Part shown: piece by piece, positions 53,766-62,836 of the stretch | Layout: every line of letters begins with the position of its first letter | Position numbering within the stretch: position 1 is the first letter of the stretch | Origin: Collinsella aerofaciens | GTDB lineage: Bacteria; Actinomycetota; Coriobacteriia; Coriobacteriales; Coriobacteriaceae | Assembly: GCF_028209625.1 (NCBI RefSeq) | Contig: NZ_JAQLDU010000007.1 | Span: 49,812 to 113,811, forward strand | Direction: 5' to 3' | DNA: 64,000 bases | Made by a program: the position numbers and the translations under genes | The notes under the pieces: model-generated | Seen by the model: the letters and a program-made list of their open reading frames with translations, nothing else | Databases searched by the model: none | Told to the model about the DNA's origin: nothing

Positions 53766-54677
53766 ATGTCCGCCTGCCCGCTGGTCGATTGCCATACCCA
53801 CACCTCGTTTTCGGATGGCCATGCCTCGTTTGAGGACAACGTCCGCGCCGCTGCTGCAGCCGGCTGCCGCGTCATGGTCTCGACTGACCACCTCACCCTG
53901 CCCGCCAGCATGGACGCCAACTGCGAAGTGCAGGTTGTCGAGGACGACCTGACGGCGCATCGCCTGGCATTTGAGGACGCCCGCAGGCTTGCCACGCAAA
54001 TCGCGCCGGAGCTCGAGCTTATCTATGGCTTTGAATGCGACTGGTACGAAGGTTGCGAGCCTTTGGTTGAGGGCTGGTCCGCGGGTGCCATAGTGCGCTT
54101 GGGCAGTGTGCACTGGATTGGCAACCCGGGAGATATTGCGGCAGGTGCCGCGGGCACGGCAGGGACAGAGGACGTCGCGCGCCCCGATACGCCCGACTCA
54201 CGCTGCGGCTGGATCGACGACGACACCAACCTGCACGTTTGGGAAAACTTAGGCGTGCGCGGCGTATGGGAACACTACGTCGACGACTGGTGCCGTGCTT
54301 GCGAAAGCTCGCTTAACTTTGACGTGATGGCCCACCCCGACCTGGTCATGCGTTTTTCGAAGGAGGGCTTTGCGCCCGATTTTGACCCGGCGCCGTTTTG
54401 GGGGCAGATGGCCGAGTGCGCGCACGATACGGGTCGCCGTGTCGAAGTCTCGACCGCCGCGCCGCGTAAGGGCCTCGACGACTATTACCCCTCGACGGGG
54501 CTGTTGCGCTGCTTCGCCCACGCCGAGGTGCCAATCACTTTTGGCTCGGACGCGCACCGCGCCTGCGACATCTGCTGGAACATTCGCGAGGCTCAGGCCC
54601 ACGCCTACGACTGCGGTTATCGAACCTTCGACATCCCCCACGCCACCAGCGAATGGGAGTCCACGCCCCTCGCCTAA
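53766..54677 (+). CDS. hisJ: PHP-family histidinol phosphatase
   Basis: 303 residues. PHP motifs are DCHTHTSFSDGH, STDHLTL, YGFECDWYEG, the GSVHWIG block, DVMAHPDL and FGSDAHRA, all metal ligands. It would remove phosphate from L-histidinol phosphate, the step between HisC and HisD. The hisB gene here lacks a phosphatase domain, so a separate enzyme is needed. It is convergent to hisE, with 25 bases between stop codons. AAAGGAG precedes the chosen ATG. An internal Gly/Ala-rich loop (GDIAAGAAGTAGTED) is unusual. Confidence 0.88.
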   Translation: MSACPLVDCHTHTSFSDGHASFEDNVRAAAAAGCRVMVSTDHLTLPASMDANCEVQVVEDDLTAHRLAFEDARRLATQIAPELELIYGFECDWYEGCEPLVEGWSAGAIVRLGSVHWIGNPGDIAAGAAGTAGTEDVARPDTPDSRCGWIDDDTNLHVWENLGVRGVWEHYVDDWCRACESSLNFDVMAHPDLVMRFSKEGFAPDFDPAPFWGQMAECAHDTGRRVEVSTAAPRKGLDDYYPSTGLLRCFAHAEVPITFGSDAHRACDICWNIREAQAHAYDCGYRTFDIPHATSEWESTPLA

Positions 54678-54707
54678 CTAGTCGTTTAAGAACGTCCATT
54701 GACTAGT
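54677..54707. repeat. Class D hairpin spanning both stop codons of hisJ and hisE
   Basis: ACTAGTC (54677-54683) pairs with GACTAGT (54701-54707). In between, read on the minus strand, is AATGGACGTTCTTAAAC, related to the units at 32269. The hisE stop (54703-54705) lies in the right arm and the hisJ TAA ends at its first base. Confidence 0.75.
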
Positions 54708-55020
54708 GGCGGCGGGCGTTGAGTTCGCCGGCCAGCTCGTCGAGGGTAATGCCGTAGCGCTCGAGCGTCACGAGCAGGTGGTAGATCAGGTCGCCGGCCT
54801 CGTAGCGAATGTGATCGTGGTCGTTATCCTTGCAGGCCATGATCACCTCGCTCGCCTCCTCGGCAAGCTTCTTGAGCAGCTCGTCCTCGACGTCGGTCAG
54901 CAGACGGGCGGTGTAGCTCTCCTGTGGCGACGCATCGCGACGACCGTGAATCACCTCGGCCAGACCCGTCAGCGTCTCGCCGATGTTTCCATCCTGAACA
55001 TTTGCGGTGCGCACACCCAT
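54703..55020 (-). CDS. hisE: Phosphoribosyl-ATP pyrophosphatase
   Basis: 105 residues of the MazG-like HisE fold: SYTARLLTDVEDELLKKLAEEASEVIMACKD, then EAGDLIYHLLVTL. The E-x2-E and D residues bind Mg. It removes PPi from phosphoribosyl-ATP, the second step of histidine synthesis. It is the last gene of the leftward his operon; 45 bases separate it from hisI. In many bacteria hisI and hisE are fused; here they are separate. Confidence 0.94.
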   Translation of the reverse strand: MGVRTANVQDGNIGETLTGLAEVIHGRRDASPQESYTARLLTDVEDELLKKLAEEASEVIMACKDNDHDHIRYEAGDLIYHLLVTLERYGITLDELAGELNARRH

Positions 55021-55065
55021 AGTTCAATCCTTTCTGGTGGCCGAGCGTCTAATCGAACGCCCGCC

Positions 55066-55395
55066 CTACGCGAGTTTCTTAAAGAAGCAGGTACGGTTGC
55101 CGGTATGGCAGGCAGGACCCGGCGAGTCGACCTTGACCAGCAGTGTGTCGCTATCGCAATCGGCCCAGAGCCCACGGACCTCCTGCATGTTGCCGCTCGT
55201 CGCGCCCTTGTTCCAGAGCTCCTGGCGGCTGCGGCTCCAAAACCACGTGGTCCCGGTCTTGAGCGTCAGCCCCACCGATTCCTCGTTCATCCAAGCAACC
55301 ATAAGCACCTCGCCGGTGTCATATTGCTGAACCACGCAGGGAATGAGCCCACAGTCGTCATATTTAAGCTCTGCCGCGGTTGTCACTTGCTCCAT
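55066..55395 (-). CDS. hisI: Phosphoribosyl-AMP cyclohydrolase
   Basis: 109 residues. [19 protein letters not shown], the Mg/Zn sites DCDSD and the cysteine in [11 protein letters not shown] are diagnostic. It opens the adenine ring of PR-AMP. Its start directly adjoins the hisF stop. Confidence 0.95.
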   Translation of the reverse strand: MEQVTTAAELKYDDCGLIPCVVQQYDTGEVLMVAWMNEESVGLTLKTGTTWFWSRSRQELWNKGATSGNMQEVRGLWADCDSDTLLVKVDSPGPACHTGNRTCFFKKLA

Positions 55396-56178
55396 TTAGA
55401 AGTCCAATCTCACGGGGATTCCCTGGCTAGCCATATATTCTTTGACTTCGCGAATGCTGAAGGTTCCAAAGTGAAAGACGCTGGCCGCCAGCACGGCGTC
55501 GGCTTCGCCCTCGATCACGCCCTCGGCAAAATGCTCGAGCGTGCCCACGCCACCGCTCGCGATGACGGGAATCGGCACCGCACGCGCCACGGCGCGGGTG
55601 AGTGCCAGGTCAAAGCCGGCCTTGGTGCCGTCGCGGTCCATGCTGGTCAGCAAGATCTCGCCGGCGCCGCGGCGAGCCGCCTCCTCGGCCCACGCCACCG
55701 CGTCGATACCCGTGGCATTGCGGCCTCCCGCGGTAAAGACCTCCCACTTGTCGGCATCCGGCTGCCCAGGCAGGCCGACGCGCTTGGCATCGATCGCCAC
55801 GACCACGGCCTGGCTGCCAAACGCCGCGGCAGCTTGGCTGATCAGCGATGGGTCGCGCACAGCGGCAGAGTTGAGCGATACCTTGTCGGCACCGGCCGCC
55901 ACCATCGTTCGCATGCCCGCAAGGTCGCGAAAGCCACCGCCCACGGCGTAGGGAATGGCGAGCTCCTCGGCCGCATGCGCCGCCATCTCGATGGTCGTCG
56001 CACGGTTGTCGCTCGTGGCAGTGATGTCCAGGAACACGACCTCGTCCGCACCCTCGCGATCGTAGGCACGGGCAAGCTCCACCGGATCGCCCGCATCGCG
56101 CAGGCTCACAAAGTTGACGCCCTTGACCACGCGGCCGTCCTTAACGTCCAGGCAGGGAATGACGCGTTTGGTAAGCAT
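55396..56178 (-). CDS. hisF: Imidazole glycerol phosphate synthase subunit HisF
   Basis: 260 residues, a TIM barrel. [24 protein letters not shown], the catalytic Asp residues, VAIDAKRVG and [13 protein letters not shown] are present. With HisH it forms IGP and AICAR from PRFAR and ammonia. Three bases separate it from hisA. Confidence 0.97.
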   Translation of the reverse strand: MLTKRVIPCLDVKDGRVVKGVNFVSLRDAGDPVELARAYDREGADEVVFLDITATSDNRATTIEMAAHAAEELAIPYAVGGGFRDLAGMRTMVAAGADKVSLNSAAVRDPSLISQAAAAFGSQAVVVAIDAKRVGLPGQPDADKWEVFTAGGRNATGIDAVAWAEEAARRGAGEILLTSMDRDGTKAGFDLALTRAVARAVPIPVIASGGVGTLEHFAEGVIEGEADAVLAASVFHFGTFSIREVKEYMASQGIPVRLDF

Positions 56179-56181
56179 GGG

Positions 56182-56925
56182 CTACTCCTCCCCTCGCGCG
56201 GCGGCCAACGCCTGTACCAGCGTAAAGTTGCCCTCGTAGAGCGCACGACCGGTGATGGCGCCCTCAATAGCGCCCTCGCCCACCGCGGCGAGCGCACGGA
56301 TATCATCGAGCGTCGAGATGCCGCCCGACGCCACAACGGGAAAGCCCGCGACCTCGGCCACGTGGCGATATGCTGCCACGTCGATGCCCGTCTGCATACC
56401 GTCGCGCGCGATATCGGTATACACCAGATGTTTAAAGCCCAGCTCCGTGAGCTGCGCCACGGCATCGTCGAGCGCCACACCCGCACCGTCGCGCCAACCG
56501 TTCACCTTGACCTGGCCGTCACGGGCGGCAATATCTGCCACCAGCAGCTCGCCAAAGCCTTGGGCCGCCACCTCGGCAAAACCCGGCTCAGTCACCAGCA
56601 CGGTGCCCAGTGCGATGCGACGCGCGCCGTAGCCGGCCAGCTCGTCGATGCGCGCGAGCGAGCGAACGCCGCCGCCCACGTCCACCGACAGACCGTCGAC
56701 GCCGCAGATGGCCTCGATCGCCGCCGAGTTGGCAGCGCACGCGTCCTCGTCCTCGCCAAAGGCAGCGGACAGGTCGACGACGTGCACCCAGCTCGCACCC
56801 TGCTCGGCAAAGGAGCGAGCAACGGCCACGGGGTCGTCGGAATATACCTTGCAGCGGCTCCGGTCGCCGCGCTCCAGGCGCACGACCTTGCCGCCGATCA
56901 AATCGATTGCAGGAAACAGGATCAT
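56182..56925 (-). CDS. hisA: ProFAR isomerase HisA
   Basis: 247 residues, a TIM barrel. LFPAIDLIGGKVVRLERGD, VDVGGGVRS, the catalytic aspartates and VVASGGISTLDDI are typical. A short insert near residue 60 (FGEDEDACAANS) is present. Its start overlaps the hisH stop by 4 bases. Confidence 0.95.
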   Translation of the reverse strand: MILFPAIDLIGGKVVRLERGDRSRCKVYSDDPVAVARSFAEQGASWVHVVDLSAAFGEDEDACAANSAAIEAICGVDGLSVDVGGGVRSLARIDELAGYGARRIALGTVLVTEPGFAEVAAQGFGELLVADIAARDGQVKVNGWRDGAGVALDDAVAQLTELGFKHLVYTDIARDGMQTGIDVAAYRHVAEVAGFPVVASGGISTLDDIRALAAVGEGAIEGAITGRALYEGNFTLVQALAAARGEE

Positions 56926-57623
56926 CGGCCGGCCTCCTCGACGATGTTGACGAAGTTCTTAAGGATGCGCTGACCAAGCGCGGAGGATTTCTCGGGATGG
57001 AACTGGCAGCCCCACACGTTGCCGCGACGCACGATGCACGGGAAACTCCGCGTGTAGTGTGTGCGCGCCAAAACATCAGCGGCATCGGCGTCGTCGGTCA
57101 CCGCGTAGCTGTGGGTGAAGTACATGTTGGCGCCCTCGGCAAAACCGGCGAGCAGCGGGTCGGCAGCACCGGCGGGCGTCATGTGCACCTGGTCCCAGCC
57201 CACGTGCGGCACCTTCAGACGACTCGATTCCAAGCGCGTACACGAACCGCGCATGATGCCCAGGCCATCGACCCAGGGGCCGCCAGCCTGCTCGGGGGTG
57301 CCGCCATCCGCGGCCACGCCCTCGTCCGCAGGCACGCCCTCGTTGCCGCGCTCAAAAAAGAGCTGAAGACCCAGGCAGATGCCGAGCAGCGGAGTTCCGG
57401 CGACAACGGCACCGAGCACCGCGTCCGCCTCGCCGCTCTGGCGCATAAAGGCGATCGCGTCATAGAACGCGCCCACGCCCGGGATGACCAGGCCGTCGGC
57501 GTCGCGGATCTGCTCCGGATCATCCGATGTACAGGCGGCGGCACCGGCGCGCGCAAGCCCGCGCACGACGCTCGACAAGTTGCCCTTGTGGTAGTCGACC
57601 ACCACGATCTTCGGTTCGCCCAC
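56922..57623 (-). CDS. hisH: Imidazole glycerol phosphate synthase subunit HisH
   Basis: 233 residues, class I glutamine amidotransferase. The nucleophile is in GICLGLQLFFE and the His/Glu pair in CQFHPEKS. It supplies ammonia to HisF. About 30 residues more than usual lie after the nucleophile (NEGVPADEGVAADGGTPEQA). GTG at 57623 is chosen as the start, since GAGGAGGAGGGG lies just upstream and IVVVDYHKGN follows. Confidence 0.93.
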   Translation of the reverse strand: MGEPKIVVVDYHKGNLSSVVRGLARAGAAACTSDDPEQIRDADGLVIPGVGAFYDAIAFMRQSGEADAVLGAVVAGTPLLGICLGLQLFFERGNEGVPADEGVAADGGTPEQAGGPWVDGLGIMRGSCTRLESSRLKVPHVGWDQVHMTPAGAADPLLAGFAEGANMYFTHSYAVTDDADAADVLARTHYTRSFPCIVRRGNVWGCQFHPEKSSALGQRILKNFVNIVEEAGR

Positions 57624-57650
57624 GCGACCCCTCCTCCTCGTCTTGTCCAA

Positions 57651-57689
57651 AAACCACCACAAAGGGGACAGGCACCTTCGTAGTGGTTT
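57651..57689. repeat. Class D hairpin in the hisB-hisH gap
   Basis: AAACCACCAC and GTAGTGGTTT pair with one mismatch around AAAGGGGACAGGCACCTTC. GGGACAGGCACC resembles the core at 19655 (GGGACAGG). It lies within the his operon, in the only gap between hisB and hisH (80 bases). Confidence 0.7.
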
Positions 57690-57703
57690 TACCTTTGTAG
57701 CGG

Positions 57704-58291
57704 TTACAGCGAGCCCTTGGTGCTGGGGATGCCCTGCACGCGGGGATCGAGCTCGCAGGCGTGGCGCATCGTGCGGCCCACGGCCTTAAAGGCGGCCTCG
57801 ATAATGTGATGCGAGTTGCCGCCCGCCAACTCGCGCACATGCAGCGTGAGCTTGGCGTCGCGCGCGAAGGCGTAGAAGAACTCGACGGCCAGCTCGGTAT
57901 CAAAGCTGCCCACGCGCTCGGTGGGCACGGGCAGCTCGCAGTAGGCCTGCCCGCGGCCCGAAATATCAACAGCAGCCATCACAAGCGTCTCGTCCATGGC
58001 GATCGCCGCGTCGGCAAAGCGCGTAATGCCCGCCTTGTCGCCCAGCGCCCGGCAAAACGCCTCGCCCAGCACAATACCCGTGTCCTCGACGGTGTGGTGC
58101 GCATCGACCTCCACGTCGCCCACCGCGTGCACCGTCAGATCGAACAGACCATGGCGGCCAAAAGCGTTGAGCATGTGGTCGAAAAACGGCACGCCGGTCG
58201 AGATATCGCACACACCGGATCCGTCCAGGTCGAGCTTTACGACAATGTCGGTCTCGTCCGTCTTGCGGGTTGCCTCGGCATAGCGGTCCAT
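57704..58291 (-). CDS. hisB: Imidazoleglycerol-phosphate dehydratase
   Basis: 195 residues, monofunctional. GVPFFDHMLNAFGRHG, DVEVDAHHTVEDTGI and the second set NSHHIIEAAFKAVGR supply the Mn ligands. It dehydrates IGP. Its start adjoins the hisC stop. Confidence 0.97.
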   Translation of the reverse strand: MDRYAEATRKTDETDIVVKLDLDGSGVCDISTGVPFFDHMLNAFGRHGLFDLTVHAVGDVEVDAHHTVEDTGIVLGEAFCRALGDKAGITRFADAAIAMDETLVMAAVDISGRGQAYCELPVPTERVGSFDTELAVEFFYAFARDAKLTLHVRELAGGNSHHIIEAAFKAVGRTMRHACELDPRVQGIPSTKGSL

Positions 58292-59407
58292 CTACATCCC
58301 CTCCTTCACCAGCGCGGCAAACGCAGCCAGTACCTCGTCGTTTTCCTGTGGGGTGCCCACGGTAATGCGCAGGCAGTCCGCGAGCCCCGGCGCATAGCTA
58401 AAGTCGCGCACCAAAATTGAATACTCGTCGCGCAGGCGCTCGCGCACGCGCGTGGCATGCGGCGTACGCACGAGCACAAAGTTCGCCGCGCTCGGCCATG
58501 CCTCCACGGGCATGCCCTCGGCAGCCATCGCGCGCAGAGCGGCCTGTTCGCGTTCGCGCTCGGATGCGACCTGCGCCACCACGGGCGTGTAGGCATCACG
58601 GGCACGCACGCAGGCAAGTGCTGCCGCCTGGCTCAGTACGTTGACCGAATAGATCTGGCGAATCGCCGCGAACACGTCGATGACTTCCGGCGCCGCGATC
58701 ACGTAACCCAGACGCGTACCGGCAGCGCCGAACGCCTTGGACAACGTATGCAGAATCACCAGGTTGGGATGCTCGGCGATAAGCCCCTGCGCCGTGGTGA
58801 CCGCGCCAAACGAATCGTCGGCAAACTCCACGTAGGCCTCGTCAACCATTACCATGCCGGGGCACGCATCGCACAGCGCCGCGACAAAGTCGAGCGGTGC
58901 CACGTCACCCGTGGGGTTGTTGGGCGAGGTCACGATTGCCAGGTTGCACTCGGACGCCGCCGCAAGCACGGCTGCCTGGTCGAGCTCAAAGGTCGCGGGG
59001 TCGCGCCACACGTCGCGCACCTCGGTCTGACAGAGCGACGCAAAGAACGCATACTCGCTAAAGCACGGCGGGCAGTTGAGCAGGGTCCGTCCCGCGCCGC
59101 CAAACGCCAACAGGTAGTTATAGAGCAGCTCGTCGCCGCCGTTGCCCACGCAGACATTCTCGCGCGCCACACCATGCCAAGCGGCAAGCTCGTCGCGCAG
59201 ATCGTTGGACATGGGATCGGGATAGCGGTTGAGCGGCGTGGCAGCCAGGGCGGCGTCGACCGCCTCGCGCACGCCAGCCGGCACGGGATAGGTGTTCTCG
59301 TTGGCCGAAAGGTTGATGCGCGTGGGCGTAAAGTTGGGATCGTAGGGCTCAATACCGGCCAGGTAAGGCTGGACGAGCTCCTTCATGCGAGGCGTGAGTT
59401 CGGCCAT
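58292..59407 (-). CDS. hisC: Histidinol-phosphate aminotransferase
   Basis: 371 residues, PLP fold type I. INLSANENTYPVP, GNGGDELLYNYL, SPNNPTGDV, VDEAYVEF and the PLP lysine in HTLSKAFGAAGTRLGY are present. One base separates its ATG from the hisD stop. Confidence 0.96.
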   Translation of the reverse strand: MAELTPRMKELVQPYLAGIEPYDPNFTPTRINLSANENTYPVPAGVREAVDAALAATPLNRYPDPMSNDLRDELAAWHGVARENVCVGNGGDELLYNYLLAFGGAGRTLLNCPPCFSEYAFFASLCQTEVRDVWRDPATFELDQAAVLAAASECNLAIVTSPNNPTGDVAPLDFVAALCDACPGMVMVDEAYVEFADDSFGAVTTAQGLIAEHPNLVILHTLSKAFGAAGTRLGYVIAAPEVIDVFAAIRQIYSVNVLSQAAALACVRARDAYTPVVAQVASEREREQAALRAMAAEGMPVEAWPSAANFVLVRTPHATRVRERLRDEYSILVRDFSYAPGLADCLRITVGTPQENDEVLAAFAALVKEGM

Positions 59408-59408
59408 A

Positions 59409-60845
59409 TTAGGCCTCCCCGCCGGTTACGCCAGCGCCATCTGCGCCTGCAGCCGCCAGGTCCACGCCCTCGGCAACCGTCGCCACGGCGTCGCCCGGCC
59501 AGGCAACCTTGGTCAGGTCGGCCGCGGCGAGCGACTCGGCGCTCACGGCATCCTCGCCCTGCTCCAACACGCGGCGACGCAGTGCGGCCGAAAGCGCGTG
59601 CGCCCACAGGCCCTCGGCCTCGGCCAGACGCTGCGTAGCGGGAGCGTCGGAGAGCAGGCCCTCGGGTGTATAGCAAATGACACTCGAGCGCTTGACGAAC
59701 TCTTCGACCGAAAGCGGGTTGGAGAACATGGCCGTGCCGCCGGTCGGCAGCGTGTGATTGGGGCCAGCAACGTAATCGCCGAGCGGCTCGGAGCTCCAAG
59801 CGCCCACAAAGATGGCGCCGGCGTTGCGAATGCCGCCGAGCAGGCCCATCGCATCCTTGCAATGCAGCTCAAGGTGCTCGGGCGCCACGGTGTTCACTGC
59901 CTCGACGGCAGCCGCCATGTCGGCGGCCACCACGATGGTGCCTTCGTTGTCGAGCGAGGCACGCGTGATCTCGGCACGCGGGGACTGTGCCACCAGGATG
60001 TCGATACCTGCCTCAACCTCACGCGCAAACTGCTCGTCGCAGGTCACCAGATAGCAGGCCGCCAGCGGATCATGCTCGGCCTGGGCCATCAGGTCGGCCG
60101 CGACCACCATGGGCTTGGCCGTGGCGTCGGCCAGCACGCAGACCTCGGAGGGACCGGCGACCATATCGATACCCACATCACCCGAGACAATCTGCTTGGC
60201 GGCGGCAACAAAGGCGTTGCCCGGGCCGGTGATTTTGTCGACACGCGGAATGGTCTCGGTGCCGTACGCCAGCGCGGCCACGGCCTGAGCGCCGCCCACC
60301 ATATAGATCTCGTCCACGCCGCCGAGCTTGGCCGCCGCAAGCGTATACGGGCTGATCAGGCCGTCTTTTTGCGGCGGGGTCACCATGACCACGCGCTTGA
60401 CGCCGGCCACCTTGGCGGGAATGGCGTTCATGAGCACGGTGGAAGGGTATTGTGCACGACCGCCCGGCACGTAGATGCCAGCCGCAGCAAGCGGGGTCAC
60501 CTTAACGCCGAGCATCGTGCCGTCCGCGCGCGTGGTAAACCAGCTCTGCTCGACCTCGCGCTGGTGGAACTCGCGAATCTGGCGTGCAGCCTTCTCGAGC
60601 GCGGCGACAAAGGTCGGGTCGAGGCCTTCGAGCGCGGCATCGATCTGCTCTTGCGGCAGACGGAAGCTCTGCAGCTCAACGCCGTCAAAGCGCCGGCAAT
60701 AGTCGCACACCGCGGCATCGCCGTTAGCGCGCACGTTGGCCACGATATCGCGGGCGGCATCGACGATGTTTTGCGGCAGCACGCCCTTGCGGTTGAGCTG
60801 GTTGGTAACGAGGCGCTCACCGGGAGCGAGCTTGATGGTCTTCAT
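59409..60845 (-). CDS. hisD: Histidinol dehydrogenase
   Basis: 478 residues. [21 protein letters not shown], the [14 protein letters not shown] nucleotide site, [14 protein letters not shown] and [16 protein letters not shown] are diagnostic. It oxidises histidinol to histidine with Zn and NAD. It is about 45 residues longer than usual at the C-terminus, which ends in an Ala/Gly-rich stretch. AGGGG precedes ATG 60843-60845. Confidence 0.96.
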   Translation of the reverse strand: MKTIKLAPGERLVTNQLNRKGVLPQNIVDAARDIVANVRANGDAAVCDYCRRFDGVELQSFRLPQEQIDAALEGLDPTFVAALEKAARQIREFHQREVEQSWFTTRADGTMLGVKVTPLAAAGIYVPGGRAQYPSTVLMNAIPAKVAGVKRVVMVTPPQKDGLISPYTLAAAKLGGVDEIYMVGGAQAVAALAYGTETIPRVDKITGPGNAFVAAAKQIVSGDVGIDMVAGPSEVCVLADATAKPMVVAADLMAQAEHDPLAACYLVTCDEQFAREVEAGIDILVAQSPRAEITRASLDNEGTIVVAADMAAAVEAVNTVAPEHLELHCKDAMGLLGGIRNAGAIFVGAWSSEPLGDYVAGPNHTLPTGGTAMFSNPLSVEEFVKRSSVICYTPEGLLSDAPATQRLAEAEGLWAHALSAALRRRVLEQGEDAVSAESLAAADLTKVAWPGDAVATVAEGVDLAAAGADGAGVTGGEA

Positions 60846-60950
60846 ATCGGTATCCCCTATCGGTTGAGGTTGCATTTGAAAAACGAGATGCCGGGCAGCG
60901 ACACCAATCGGTCCGCAGCCCGGATATGGGGGCGCCCGTGCGTGCTCGCG

Positions 60951-62666
60951 CTATTGTGCCGAGCCCGCGACGGGCTCAAAATGCTTGTCCTTCACGGCAG
61001 CAGCCAGACGATCGGCCAAGTTGCGCACGCGCGGATCCAGGCGCGCGGCACCCGGATTGACGAAGAAGCGGGCCGTGCAGTCCATAATGCGGCCGGTGAT
61101 GACCAAGTCGTTGTCGCGCAGCGTGGCGCCCGTCGCGGTAATATCCACGATGCGATCGGTCATGCCGACGATGGGGCCCAGCTCGATGTTACCGTGCAGG
61201 GAGACGATATCGGCGTTCACGCCGCGCTCGGCATACCAGGCGCTCGCGATGCGCGGGTACTTGGTGGCCACGCGAAGCGACCCGCGGCGGGCATAGTTGC
61301 GCTCGGCCTGGCCGGCGCGCCATGCGGGCTCCGCCTCGATAAACGTGCACAGGCCGTAGCCCAGATCGACCAGCTGCAGCAGGTTGAGGTCGGCCTCGAT
61401 AAGCGAGTCCCAGCCGCAGATGCCGCAGTCGGCGCCGCCGCAGCCCACAAAGGCGGGCGCGTCGCTGGGGCGCACAATGACAAACTCGATATCGCCGACC
61501 GCGCCCTCACCGGCACGCGTGTCGCGACCGCGCACGATCAGGTGACGACCGGGGTCACGCAGCTCAGAGACATCAAGGCCCGCGGCCTCGAGCACGTCGA
61601 GCGTGTCGGCCTTGAGCGAGCCCTTGGGCACGGCGATGCGCAGCGGGCCCTCGGCGCCACGGCCCACAGCGTGATCGCCGTCGGAGGCGGCGTCCTCGGC
61701 CGAGGTGCGCGCGGCCTCCAGACGCTCGAGCGAAAAGGCGAAGCCCGCCGCCGGCACCTCGATACCATCGCCGAATGCGCCGGTAAAGATGGAGTCGTAG
61801 CGTCCGCCCGAACCGACCGGATCGGGCAAGCCGCCGGCATAGGCCTTAAAGACCAGGCCCGTGTAGTAATCGAAAGAGTTCATGATGGAGAAGTCGAACG
61901 ACAGCACCTGGGCGTCCTCGGGAGCCAGGCCCTCGACCAGGGCACGCAGCTCGCGCGTGAGCGGCGCGACAATGCCCGCCGCCGCCAGAAGCGCATCGAC
62001 GCGGTCGAGTACCTCGGCACCGCCGTGCAAGCGCGGCAGCTCGCCAATGGCGGCCTTGACGGCATCGGGCTCGGCGCTTGCAGCCACGCGGGCATCGAGG
62101 CCCACAAAGTCGTTGGCGTGCACGCAGCGCAGCGCCTCGGCAGCAAGCTCGCGGTCCTTGCACGCCGCGAGCAGTTCCTTAAACGGACGCACGCTACCTG
62201 CGATAATGCGCGCATCGGGCAGCGCCAGCTTGCGTACCGCCTCGGCCACGAGCGAGACAATCTCGACATCGCCCGCGGTGTCGCCCGCACCGATAAGCTC
62301 AAAGCCCAGCTGCGTAAACTGACGCGAGCCACCGGCATTGCGCTGGCACTCGCGAACCACCGGCGCCTCATAGCGCAGGCGCAGGGGCAGGTCGGCCGCG
62401 CGCATGCGGGTCGAGACCAGACGCACGATCGGCAATGTGTTGTCGGGACGGACCACCAGCAGACGGCCATCATCGTCAAAAAGCTTAAACGGCGTGTCCG
62501 CGATGCGGCCGCCTTCCTCGAGTGAACCCTTGTCCTCGAGCAGCGGCGTTTCGACCGGAAGGTAATGATGCTCCCTGAAGCAGCCCTTCACCGTCAGCGC
62601 AATCTCCTCGCGCGCCTGAGCCTCCTCGGGCAATATGTCCCGGAATCCCCACGGTGTGGCCGTCAT
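60951..62666 (-). CDS. hisG: HisZ-HisG fusion: ATP phosphoribosyltransferase with HisRS-like regulatory domain
   Basis: 571 residues. Residues 1-320 are HisZ (class II synthetase-like without tRNA-binding part): GFRDILPEEAQAREEI, RPDNTLPIVRLV, motif 2-like LRYEAPVVRE, GFELIGAGD and the GSGGRYD loop. A linker of about 20 residues (321-341) leads to short-form HisG (342-571): LRIAVPKGSLKADTL, DIEFVIVRPSD, GICGWDSL, RVATKYPRIA and the PRPP loop VDITATGATLRDN. Short-form HisG needs HisZ for activity and histidine feedback; usually they are separate proteins. It is the first gene of the his operon, with GAGGAGG upstream. Confidence 0.93.
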   Translation of the reverse strand: MTATPWGFRDILPEEAQAREEIALTVKGCFREHHYLPVETPLLEDKGSLEEGGRIADTPFKLFDDDGRLLVVRPDNTLPIVRLVSTRMRAADLPLRLRYEAPVVRECQRNAGGSRQFTQLGFELIGAGDTAGDVEIVSLVAEAVRKLALPDARIIAGSVRPFKELLAACKDRELAAEALRCVHANDFVGLDARVAASAEPDAVKAAIGELPRLHGGAEVLDRVDALLAAAGIVAPLTRELRALVEGLAPEDAQVLSFDFSIMNSFDYYTGLVFKAYAGGLPDPVGSGGRYDSIFTGAFGDGIEVPAAGFAFSLERLEAARTSAEDAASDGDHAVGRGAEGPLRIAVPKGSLKADTLDVLEAAGLDVSELRDPGRHLIVRGRDTRAGEGAVGDIEFVIVRPSDAPAFVGCGGADCGICGWDSLIEADLNLLQLVDLGYGLCTFIEAEPAWRAGQAERNYARRGSLRVATKYPRIASAWYAERGVNADIVSLHGNIELGPIVGMTDRIVDITATGATLRDNDLVITGRIMDCTARFFVNPGAARLDPRVRNLADRLAAAVKDKHFEPVAGSAQ

Positions 62667-62702
62667 CTGGTGAGCCTCCTCATGCTGTGTTTCATATAGA
62701 GC

Positions 62703-62732
62703 AGAAGACCGGCATAGCTCCGCCGGTCTTCT
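62703..62732. promoter_or_regulatory. Hairpin in the hisZG leader
   Basis: AGAAGACCGGC and GCCGGTCTTCT form a perfect 11-bp stem 37 bases before the hisZG start, with the loop ATAGCTCC. No T-run follows in either direction, and no run of His codons or T-box core is seen near it. It could be a leader structure or a weak end of the upstream epimerase transcript. Confidence 0.5.
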
Positions 62733-62836
62733 GGGTACTTTAGCATACTAGAGTGCTTGCGGGGAAAATCGTCTCTCTCGGCTCACAGCGTATTCATTTG
62801 GAAACATTGGAACGGATTGTCGCAACCCAACCCCAC

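Noticed and set aside
54706..56973. 755-codon open frame opposite hisE-I-F-A
   Set aside because: Antisense shadow; the minus-strand genes carry all catalytic motifs.
59385..62525. 1046-codon open frame on the plus strand across hisD and hisZG
   Set aside because: Antisense shadow of two well-supported his genes, with no ribosome binding site and low-complexity composition.
62667..62836. Histidine attenuator or T-box in front of hisZG
   Set aside because: No leader peptide with a His-codon run and no T-box specifier/antiterminator sequence is visible; only a plain hairpin is present.
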